Assembly: GCA_956465555.1 (NCBI GenBank)
Contig: OY101116.1
Coordinates: 4,030,001 to 4,094,000 of the forward strand
DNA: 64,000 nt
Source of the DNA: Nitzschia sp. pyKryTriq1
Lineage: Eukaryota; Bacillariophyta; Bacillariophyceae; Bacillariales; Bacillariaceae
Direction: 5' to 3'
This document shows positions 20,028 to 28,392 of this stretch, in pieces. Every line of letters starts with the position of its first letter. Position 1 is the first letter of the stretch. The translations under genes and the position numbers were made by a program. The notes below the pieces were generated by a model. That model saw nothing but the letters and a program-made list of their open reading frames with translations, had not been told where the DNA came from and did not search any database.

Positions 20028-22331
20028 TCATTTCGGACGATGGCGCGATGACTCCTCCGATGGCGGAGCTTCATGCTGGGCGATAGCATCATTAACTTGT
20101 GCATGGTCTGCTTCTTCGTCTTCCTCATCTTCTCCACTATCTTCATCCAACCGAGAATCATCCCAGCTGAGAGCGCGAATGGAAGGAGGCGTCACCGAAA
20201 GATGAGGATGTTTGTGCAAGTTGGTGATCGTGGGCGATGACACCATCATGTTTTGGCGGCGGGGATTGTTCATCATGGCAGAGCGACGTGGTGTCAACGG
20301 ACTTCGTCGATTGATAGGTGGTGGGGGAGGAGGCAACATGTTTGACTCCAAAACATCCAAATCGCCATCAACACCATCATCGTCCTCTTCGAGACGAACT
20401 ACAAACCCATAGTCGTGGTGGTCTTGAATCATCATCATCGCCGCGTCTTGGTCTTGCTGGTCCGCATCGCCATCCAGGCTTTCCCAAATAGAGGAATCAC
20501 GAGAATGGCCGGACAGCTCCGAAGCCGCCACCGAAGAAGAAAAGGAGCGGCTGGTCTTGGTCAAAGCAGTATTAGCAGTACCACTGGCTGTGGTCTTGAC
20601 CACAATGGGAGGAGTCGACGGCTGTTCCGAAGCAAAAGAAGAAAGTCTTCGACGGGACATGATAATTGGAGACATACTGCTGCTTCTGCTTCTTGAGAAG
20701 CGTCTGCTGGAGCTTCCACCTCGAACAAGGCTGCTTCGTTTGTTGGGAGAGTGATGTGACTGCAGCTCGTGTTGGTGTTGCTGCTGCTCTTGAAAGTTGC
20801 GAATACTGGTAGATAATCGCTCCAAAGAATGCAAGGTACGGTCGGTAGCGGAAGAACCACCACCACTCATCTTGCGGGTGCCAACAATAGGCGATGAGAG
20901 ATCGATCGAGGCGAAACTCGATCCACTCTTGGGAGGAGTAGGCGCCACCGAAAAGGACGAAGAGGCAAACGAGGACGTACTTTTGGGGGACAAGGGACTG
21001 CCGCTCACCACAGAGGATGTCATGCCCGAAGACGAATCGTAGCTCATTTGACTGCCGCTGCGGCTGCGAGTGCCTAGCTCGGGATCCGAGTTTCCTCGAG
21101 TCAAGCCATGGGCCGACGAGAAGCTGCGAATGGTACGCTGGTGGCGACTCAAGGACTGTTCCACCCTGGCTCGATGGAGGTCTTCTTCTAGCTCCCCAAA
21201 TAAATCTTGCCACGTCTCGATTTGACGTTGATAGTCCTGTTGCTCTTCGATTTGCGCCTTGAAAAATTCCAGATCTGAAATGAGATAGACACCCATGCCA
21301 AGCAGGCACAAGGCTGTGGCGTATCCCGCCCAGGAACTGACCACGCGGGCATCTCCCCAGACAATCAAACCGGTGGCGGCATTCAGCAATATGCTTCCAA
21401 AGGTCATGGCAGGCAGAAACCGTCCGAGCGAGCGGACATGGCGGCCTTCCAAGTAGTTCTCGAGACTCCAGCAGATGATAATGATCCATGTCAGAGCAAT
21501 CAGGCCCGTACGGAGTGGGGCGTCTTGGGGTTCGGTCAAGGTCGAGGCGGCCTTGCTGGCGGTCGCACTCAAGACAGAGCATGTCGTACTGACGAGCAAG
21601 AGAACCGTCTCGATAACGAGAGGTGAAGCAAACAAGCTTCTCGGGGTGGTGTTGTTGCTCGCTGATTCCTCGGTGCCTTCTTGCTGCTGCTGCTGCTGCT
21701 GCTGCTCTTTGTTCTTTGGCTGTTTTCGTCTACGACAGTTGCCAATCAAAAAGGACAACATGACAAGGAACGAGACGCTAAAGATCAAACAGAGAAGACC
21801 CAACCAAATCATTGCGAACCAGTTGCCACCCACCAACACTTTGATATCTTGTTCCTCTTGTGGTTCTCCCGGTCCCGTAATGGTAATGTAAAGGACGGCC
21901 GCAACCACCACCAAGGTAGCAATCTGAGCTGGCTTGTCAAAGCGTTCGTGTTGCAAGCACGTTCCAACAATCAGCATGTTAGAGAGGAGCTGCGAGGCAA
22001 TGTAGGCGGGCCAGTAAATCGAGACGGGTCCGAACCAAGGCGCCACAAAGATGCAACCATTGGCAATGATTTGAAAGACAAGAAAGCAGGTTAAGATCCA
22101 ATACGTTTCCCATTTCTTGTTCATTTTGCTTCCTCGGGTGCTGTTGTTGACTTTCACATCGTCGTCTTGGCCGAGACTCAACGCGCAAGATCGCGGGCGC
22201 TCTTGCGAATGTTCTTGCCGCATGGCTTTGCGGCGTCTCGCTAGTTGCAACACTACCACTTTGCCGGCAATGGTAAAGATAGCGGCCAAGGCTGAAAACA
22301 GCAAGCACAGAAACAAGTTTTGTTCAACCAT
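20028..22331 (-). CDS. Nine-helix membrane protein, NIPA/DMT-like
   Basis: Single exon, 767 residues. The N-terminal half holds about nine hydrophobic helices: FLCLLFSALAAIFTIAG near residue 6, WILTCFLVFQIIANGCIF near 77, then pairs up to about 360 (GSILLNAATGLIVWGDA, YATALCLLGMGVYLISDL). The layout and the ILLNAATGLIVW segment recall NIPA-type magnesium transporters of the drug/metabolite transporter superfamily, but no signature is decisive. The C-terminal half (about 390 residues) is soluble, Ser/Arg-rich and low in order, with an acidic DEDSGEDEEDEEAD stretch, and suits a phosphorylated cytosolic tail. Transport of Mg2+ or another solute is therefore only a suggestion. Poly-Gln occurs in a loop near residue 215. 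Confidence 0.7.
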   Translation of the reverse strand: MVEQNLFLCLLFSALAAIFTIAGKVVVLQLARRRKAMRQEHSQERPRSCALSLGQDDDVKVNNSTRGSKMNKKWETYWILTCFLVFQIIANGCIFVAPWFGPVSIYWPAYIASQLLSNMLIVGTCLQHERFDKPAQIATLVVVAAVLYITITGPGEPQEEQDIKVLVGGNWFAMIWLGLLCLIFSVSFLVMLSFLIGNCRRRKQPKNKEQQQQQQQQEGTEESASNNTTPRSLFASPLVIETVLLLVSTTCSVLSATASKAASTLTEPQDAPLRTGLIALTWIIIICWSLENYLEGRHVRSLGRFLPAMTFGSILLNAATGLIVWGDARVVSSWAGYATALCLLGMGVYLISDLEFFKAQIEEQQDYQRQIETWQDLFGELEEDLHRARVEQSLSRHQRTIRSFSSAHGLTRGNSDPELGTRSRSGSQMSYDSSSGMTSSVVSGSPLSPKSTSSFASSSFSVAPTPPKSGSSFASIDLSSPIVGTRKMSGGGSSATDRTLHSLERLSTSIRNFQEQQQHQHELQSHHSPNKRSSLVRGGSSSRRFSRSRSSSMSPIIMSRRRLSSFASEQPSTPPIVVKTTASGTANTALTKTSRSFSSSVAASELSGHSRDSSIWESLDGDADQQDQDAAMMMIQDHHDYGFVVRLEEDDDGVDGDLDVLESNMLPPPPPPINRRSPLTPRRSAMMNNPRRQNMMVSSPTITNLHKHPHLSVTPPSIRALSWDDSRLDEDSGEDEEDEEADHAQVNDAIAQHEAPPSEESSRHRPK

Positions 22332-23577
22332 GATTGTTGTTGTGAATGTGGCAGCGGCAGTTTGGAGATGAAATTGCAGAGGCCGAGCGCCGCTTCCTTC
22401 TTTTTCTTCTTCATAAAACCCAAAAAATGGCGACCATCACATCCTCGGCGGAAGAGCGATATTCTTGAGAAGCTTCTTCGGCTTTGGAGGATCCTTCTCC
22501 TTGATCGCTTCGAAAAGATATTATCCCGGTACAATTTCTACTAGATCCTCTGTACAAACGTATTCGGATCCTATTCATTCAACGATACTTACTGATACTT
22601 GGGAAAGAACGTGCTCTACCGGTACCGTATCCATCTGCCTGCCACGTCTCCTCTTGAATCGGAACTGTGTCTGGTACTAATGCCTCTGATTCCCACTTTG
22701 CTTATGGCAAGAGGGGCCGCAGTGACGTTTTGCTGACGCATAATCTATCAATGAGGTACTAGTCCACAGTAGAGATGGGATGTCGGATGTGGGATTGATG
22801 GATGGACGACCCCTGGAAGGATGGATTTTTGTCTTTGAGAAGCTTTTTGTTGGTGTGATATGATGAGCTCGATCGCGAGATCGGAGGTTCGGATCGTCGA
22901 ACAATAAAAACTTGAAAATGGATACATATTTATTATTGCCCAACGTTCGTAAAAATACACGTCATCATCAAAAGGCATCTGGCTGGAATTCTGCCCGTCC
23001 GTCTCCCGTTGGAAGGCGTCGAAACTTGGCGAAATAAGCCGCACCGAAAATAAAACAGGATGATGTAGCTATGATGCATGCTGAATGATGATGATTTGTG
23101 TTGAAGAGGGACTTCGAGGGGGCAGCTGAATCGGCACGGGCTCTCGAGACGCGATACGTCGCTTATCCCCCGAAGAGGGGTCTGCGGAGCTTTCTCATCC
23201 GGCTCAACATACAGCTCCTCTTCAAATTCCCATTGCTCTTCTGGATTCATCTTGGTACATAGCTTTTCCACAGGATTCTAGGTGAAAACCGGGTATTTGC
23301 GATAGTTGGCTTCGCGATTGGTGCCTTCGGGTATGTAGTTTTGTAGTTGCAGCCTTGGTTTTTAAAGGACTCATTCGAACGCTAGGACTTCCTGTCCGTC
23401 TTCCTTCCACGGGTGACCTGTCGATTGTGGGAAGCGCTGAGATTGATTCATTTCCGCTAAATAAAGAGAGATACTGTAGATTGAAACTCATAATATCCAG
23501 TCTCCTCCATCACTCTGCCGTTCAGCTTCTCCAGAATAGAGCGCTAGAAAATTACCCAGTCTAGCTAGTACTGCAGG
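22332..23577. other. Intergenic region with a possible minus-strand gene remnant
   Basis: Between two divergent genes. Most of it is without support, but about 22970-23470 on the minus strand reads as protein-like pieces in more than one frame (see separate entry). Confidence 0.4.
22970..23471 (-). other. Possible small minus-strand gene or gene remnant
   Basis: Minus-strand pieces with good coding look but no single open frame. An ATG frame near 23455 gives PQSTGHPWKEDGQEVLAF. Next, IPEGTNREANYRKYPVFT ends at a TAG near 23280. The same frame continues directly with NPVEKLCTKMNPEEQWEFEE. Further on, another frame encodes a helix and tail (CFIFGAAYFAKFRRLPTG) ending in TGA near 22970. This could be a spliced gene for a small single-pass protein, a decayed copy, or chance. 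No family is recognised. Confidence 0.22.
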
Positions 23578-25182
23578 ATGCAGATTGAAAGCGCTCTTTC
23601 GAATGTCAAGGCAAAGTAAGTAAGTAGGAGAGTAGGAGAGCATGGCGCTTACGTGTTTCTCATGCACGCCTCTTCTCTTCCATCGTAGATACGAGTTGTT
23701 GGAAGTCATAGGCTCCGGTGCCTTTGGAGTCGTTCGAAAATGTCGGAATCGTCAAACGGGAGAACTGGCGGCGGTCAAAACGATTGAAAAGGCGCGAGTG
23801 GAGAATTTGGAAAACTTGCAACGGGAGATTGAATTGCTTCGAGAAGTCCACCATCCACATATTATCGAATTGTATGACGTCTACGACGATGCCTTGAGTC
23901 TTCATTTAGTGACGGAATTATGTACCGGAGGAGAATTGTATGACAAAGTGATTGAAAAGGCCGAGAATGACGAAGGACATTTTAGTGAAGAAGATGCTGC
24001 CATTTTGATTCGGGATATTTTGGATGCAATCCGGTACATTCATGATGAATTGAACATTGTCCATCGGGATCTCAAGCCAGAAAACTTTTTATTAAAAGAT
24101 GAGACGGACGATGCGGATATCAAGATTATCGATTTTGGATTGTCGAGACGAAACGATGCTCCTTTTGGACTCATGAGTAGTCGAGTAGGTACGTACTACA
24201 GATACGAAGTGATATTTGATACGACACAAGAACTCACCCCAATCCATCTATATAGGAACTCCATATTATGTAGCTCCAGAGGTCTTGACCGATAGTTACA
24301 CATTCAAGTGTGATATTTGGTCGATAGGAGGTGAGTGAGTGGTAATGATGATGATGATGTGGTTTCCTCTTTCGACAGACTTGCAGGGTCAAGTGCTGAT
24401 AGAACTGTTTCTGACGCACAACAACAACAACAACAAAAATCCTTGCTCCTTCTTGCATATTAGTCATTACGTATATTCTTCTTTGCGGATTTTGTCCCTT
24501 TGCTGGAGATGATGACATGGAAACAATTTATTTGGTCGAGAACGCGGCACTGGACTTTCCTTCGCCCGAATGGGATACGATATCGAACGAAGCCAAGGAT
24601 TTTGTACAATCCCTGTTACAGAGAGAACCCTTTATGCGTCCGACCGCCGCCGAAGCATTGAAACATCCATGGATTGCCAAATATTATGTGGTGCAACCAG
24701 GAATTCCTCCCCCGCGGCCCTTTCGTTTCGGAAGTAGTACTAAAAGTAGTGGCAGTCTTCGGCTCAGCGATGGGAGCACTGATGAGCAGCACGTACGGGC
24801 TCAATCCGAGTCGATCGAATTGCGTTTGGACAGTACGAGGCGTACCGCCTTTCAAAAATTCTTGGCCTCGCTCAAGATTAAAAAGGCGATTACGGGGGCG
24901 GCGCAATTGTTAACACCCAAGGAAGCGATGCAACTGGGAGAAGTCTTTCGAAAGGTCGACAAGGATCAGGATGGTAAAATCTCGGTAGAGGATTTGGACG
25001 TGGCAATCCAAAATCAAGGATTCTCCCACTCGGTCAAGGAAAATTTGACCCAAATGAGAAACCATCTGCAAACCTACTCCAAAGTCAAGTTCGATATTCG
25101 ACCTTATATTGGGCTAGTCGCGCAACGAGCGCATTCGGATTCGACGGCAGAAGAACGAGTGCTGAATCCATTGAAAAAGTAG
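23578..25182 (+). CDS. Calcium-dependent protein kinase-like Ser/Thr kinase
   Basis: Four exons: 23578-23615, 23689-24188, 24256-24330 and 24464-25182, giving 443 residues. The junctions restore [25 protein letters not shown] and [10 protein letters not shown], all standard kinase text. The first exon is only 38 bases, and its GTAAGTAAGT donor and CATCGTAG acceptor fit well. Kinase landmarks are the Gly loop (GSGAFGVV), Lys43, HRDLKPEN with Asp140, DFG Asp161 and the APE motif. A C-terminal region carries one canonical EF-hand loop ([12 protein letters not shown]). CDPKs normally have four EF-hands, so this is a reduced form or a CDPK/CaMK relative. Phosphorylation of cytosolic targets in response to Ca2+ is the family role; targets are unknown. 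Confidence 0.88.
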
Positions 25183-25266
25183 TATTCTACTAGCTAGGCA
25201 CTACTGTACGTAATGTAATAGACATGATGATTCTAAATGCGGTCTACGTTTAGAACCATGTTTGTT

Positions 25267-27789
25267 CTACTTTAGTTGTTTGGATCGCGCTTGCCATACG
25301 GTCTTGTTGAGCGTAGCCCACCGTTTCATAAACGGTTCAGATTGGTATCGATCCCAAATTGGCACCGAACTCATCATGACAAAGGTTTGGAATTCAGTCA
25401 GGGAAGGGAGGACCACTTGATGTTGGACCAATGTTTCAAGAGCCGCCTTGGCCTGGTCGTCTTGGTTGCACGTCATGTGCGCCGCCGCCAAGACGCAAAG
25501 ATCTTGGACCCGCGTTTCTTGACGCAGACCGCCACGGATGGCATATCCCAACTCTACGGCCGCTTGGACGGACTCTAATGTACCATGGCGGTCGCCTTGA
25601 CTAGCACGTTGCAAGGCGTCCATCATGTGAATATTATACATGGTTTGCTGGAAGCGATCGGGGACATCATGACTAGTATTTCGATGTGTCTTTTGGATCT
25701 CAGCTCGACGAGAGGGGGATATAGCATGACCCAGTCGGAGAGCTTCCTTCACTTCTTCATTCATGGCTTGTAGCTCCGGATTTTGGCGCATCCAATGACA
25801 CCATTCGCATCCACATTCAAAACCCTTTCCGCCACTCCAACGTTGAAATCGTTCCTTTCGGTCTTGAAACGAAAGCGCTGGGTGAACATAACTAATGCAC
25901 AACTCGCTGCCCTTGGCAATGGGCTTGGAGGCATGCACAAACATGTAATTGCCAATCTGAGCCCACGTACAATTGGGAGTACAAGAGTGATTGAACATCG
26001 ACTCGCGCAGCCACAGCCCAACACCGAAAAAGTCGTCGCTGCTGTCCTGTTGTTGTTCCGAAGGAGATTTTAGCTCAAATGGAGACGCCGGACCATTGTC
26101 CAAATCAACTCCAAATCGATTGGATTCCAAAATGGAACGTATCTTGGCCAAATCGATAATCGTTTCTGAAGGTTCAGTGCTCTTCGCGTCTGTCGTCGGT
26201 GTCTTGGTGTTGTCATCTGCGGTGGTGGGGACCTCGCCGGCGGCTTCCAGACAATAGAAGGCCTTGCCAAGGGATGGATTCTTGAGAATCATGGATACTG
26301 CCTGATGAACTTGACTCACTTCATAAAGATACTTTTTGCGAGATGCATCATCATGATCATCGGCGGAACTGTGCTGGTAATAGGCAAACGCAAAGGAGCG
26401 CGATGCCGTCAACAGAGTGCCTTCGGAAATATCTTCCTTGGCCAAAACTCCACGATAGGTACCTCCATCAGAGGGACGAACCACCGTCACACCCAAATCA
26501 ATTTGCGGGGAGAGATAGTCGGCATGGAAGGGAAGGATGGGCGACAAGGTAGCTTCTCCCAACATTTTCGAAATGTTGTACATGCCCCGACTCTCCATAA
26601 TCGCTTGGAGACACTCACCCAGTAGACTTTGTAAGGAGCCCGAATTCTTGGGATATTTTTGGCGGAGATCCATGACAATATCCTTGGCTTCGTTGGGTTG
26701 ATTTTGATATAACAATGCTCGGGCAAGTCGAAATTGTGCCTTGAAATGGTTTGGGTCATATTGGTGAAGGATTTGCCTCGAAAATGACTCGGCTTGTTCG
26801 TATCGTCCCGATTGCAAGCAAGCCTCGGCCATGTTTCCCAAACACGAAATGGCAATATCCTTGTCATCATCCCCCGGTGATGATTCAGTAGATGCTACCT
26901 GGAGGGCTTGTTGGTAGAATCTCAAGGCGGCCAAGTATGCCTTTTTTCCAAACGCTGCGTTTCCTTGATCTTTGAGTTGGGCCGCAGTCGAGTTTCCATC
27001 GTTGCTTGTTGGAGTAGGGGTCGGATGGTCGGATGGCAACAATGTCTCCCTGGCTTTGCGCCAAGCGTTTTCATTTTCAAAGATTCGAATACATTGTGGA
27101 TTATCGCACCGCAACATGAGGAGAGGTCGAGCTGCTGCTGTTGTTGTTGTTGTCGACTTGCTTGTTTCCCACATGTCATTGGGCACCAACAAAGGATGAT
27201 ACAAGGCCACGTAGGAACCCATGGGTAATTCCAAGTCCAGCGTACTAGTATCGGCATTCCCAAGGTATTCGTCCTTGCTCGAAAGTGGTAAATAATTCCA
27301 CAAGGACAATACCATGCTGATCGCGTGGTTGGTCTCTCCTTCTTGCAGTAAGCTCCAAAGTCCAGTGGTGGAATGCTGTTGCGGTTGCTGCTGTTGTTGT
27401 TGTTGTTGGAAAGGGGGTCGAATTGTTCGTGCAAACAAAATCCGATCCGACCAAACATGATTGACTTGGGTGGCCATTTCTACCAAATCGATAGTAGTCT
27501 TGAACAACTTGTTGTTTGACTTTTCTGGCACTATTACTAGCGGCCCTTGTTCTATCGGTGGACGCCCTGTCATAAACCATTGGCGACCGTGACCGTGTTT
27601 CGCATTCTTCTTATTGTGTTTATTCTTGATCGCCGCGTTTCGTGCTTCTTGGTCGTAGTCCGATTCCACCACGGCACAGTCGTAGTTGTTGTTTTCTAAC
27701 AACGATACGGAAAAGACCTGAGGAGGTACTGCTATCCTGCTCGCGGATCCTGTTAGCCCGAGCTTTTCAATTTGCTCTTCCAAAGACAT
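25267..27789 (-). CDS. SET-domain protein with TPR repeats (SMYD-like)
   Basis: Single exon, 840 residues. The middle region has tetratricopeptide-like helices (AAQLKDQGNAAFGKKAYLAALRFYQQAL, SCLGNMAEACLQSGRYEQA, RLARALLYQNQPNEA), roughly residues 265-380. A split SET domain follows: the start is near DGGTYRGVLAKEDISEGTLL, and the core is MFNHSCTPNCTWAQIG near residue 600, then KPIAKGSELCISYV. The trailing ECGCEWC is the post-SET cysteine cluster. The NHSCTPNC motif and post-SET Cys are the lysine methyltransferase signature of the SMYD/TPR-SET group. No MYND zinc finger is evident. The N-terminal 260 residues are less conserved, with a Gln run. Substrates may be histones or other proteins; this cannot be told. 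The 3' end is about 85 bases from that of the convergent kinase gene. Confidence 0.82.
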   Translation of the reverse strand: MSLEEQIEKLGLTGSASRIAVPPQVFSVSLLENNNYDCAVVESDYDQEARNAAIKNKHNKKNAKHGHGRQWFMTGRPPIEQGPLVIVPEKSNNKLFKTTIDLVEMATQVNHVWSDRILFARTIRPPFQQQQQQQQPQQHSTTGLWSLLQEGETNHAISMVLSLWNYLPLSSKDEYLGNADTSTLDLELPMGSYVALYHPLLVPNDMWETSKSTTTTTAAARPLLMLRCDNPQCIRIFENENAWRKARETLLPSDHPTPTPTSNDGNSTAAQLKDQGNAAFGKKAYLAALRFYQQALQVASTESSPGDDDKDIAISCLGNMAEACLQSGRYEQAESFSRQILHQYDPNHFKAQFRLARALLYQNQPNEAKDIVMDLRQKYPKNSGSLQSLLGECLQAIMESRGMYNISKMLGEATLSPILPFHADYLSPQIDLGVTVVRPSDGGTYRGVLAKEDISEGTLLTASRSFAFAYYQHSSADDHDDASRKKYLYEVSQVHQAVSMILKNPSLGKAFYCLEAAGEVPTTADDNTKTPTTDAKSTEPSETIIDLAKIRSILESNRFGVDLDNGPASPFELKSPSEQQQDSSDDFFGVGLWLRESMFNHSCTPNCTWAQIGNYMFVHASKPIAKGSELCISYVHPALSFQDRKERFQRWSGGKGFECGCEWCHWMRQNPELQAMNEEVKEALRLGHAISPSRRAEIQKTHRNTSHDVPDRFQQTMYNIHMMDALQRASQGDRHGTLESVQAAVELGYAIRGGLRQETRVQDLCVLAAAHMTCNQDDQAKAALETLVQHQVVLPSLTEFQTFVMMSSVPIWDRYQSEPFMKRWATLNKTVWQARSKQLK

Positions 27790-28392
27790 ATTGTTAGGAT
27801 ATGATCTCTGCTTGATGTGGCCGCACTGATATTGTTCTCCGCTTTTTAGGTAATACGTGGTGTGTGCCTTTTGCTGTGAGGATCCGCAAACGGAAACGAA
27901 AAGACAAGATACATATCACGAAATCGAAAAAGGTGATGTGCGGTTCACGAAGAAAAGCGCGGGCGCGCCTTTTTGTAGAACGGGTAATGAGCCTTAGTAA
28001 ATGGTCGGTGATGTGGGCGACTCATTCGAATAAGCACCTCTCATGTGCAATGAGCAGTGGCCAGTGTTTGTTCTCAATTCTACGTGCTAGCTAGCTAGAG
28101 CAGAGTATCATACCGGCACGAGACTTCAATCCACCACGGAATGCCCTTGCCTGGTTATTGTGCTTTTTAGTTTGTTCCCTCGTGTAGAGAGAGTTTATAG
28201 TACCGGCTGCAATAGCTATACTTAGCGAGTGCTGCTGCTCGTGCTTGCATGATTCGTCGCGATCCAACCAAACCAAATGATGCTTTTCGGTGTTGTAACA
28301 ACTCGCTCGTGCTTCGATCACCGCACATCCCGAATTTGATCCTCTCTTAGTGCCAGTAGAAGTAGAGAGTACTACAGTAGCCTGTTACTAGC
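27790..28392. other. Intergenic region
   Basis: Between two minus-strand genes. No supported gene. A CTAGCTAGCTAG-type palindrome lies near 28086-28097. Confidence 0.5.

Noticed and set aside
20572-21582. 336-codon minus-strand frame
   Set aside because: It lies within the 767-codon transporter-like gene on the same strand in another frame; its translation has no helices or motifs.
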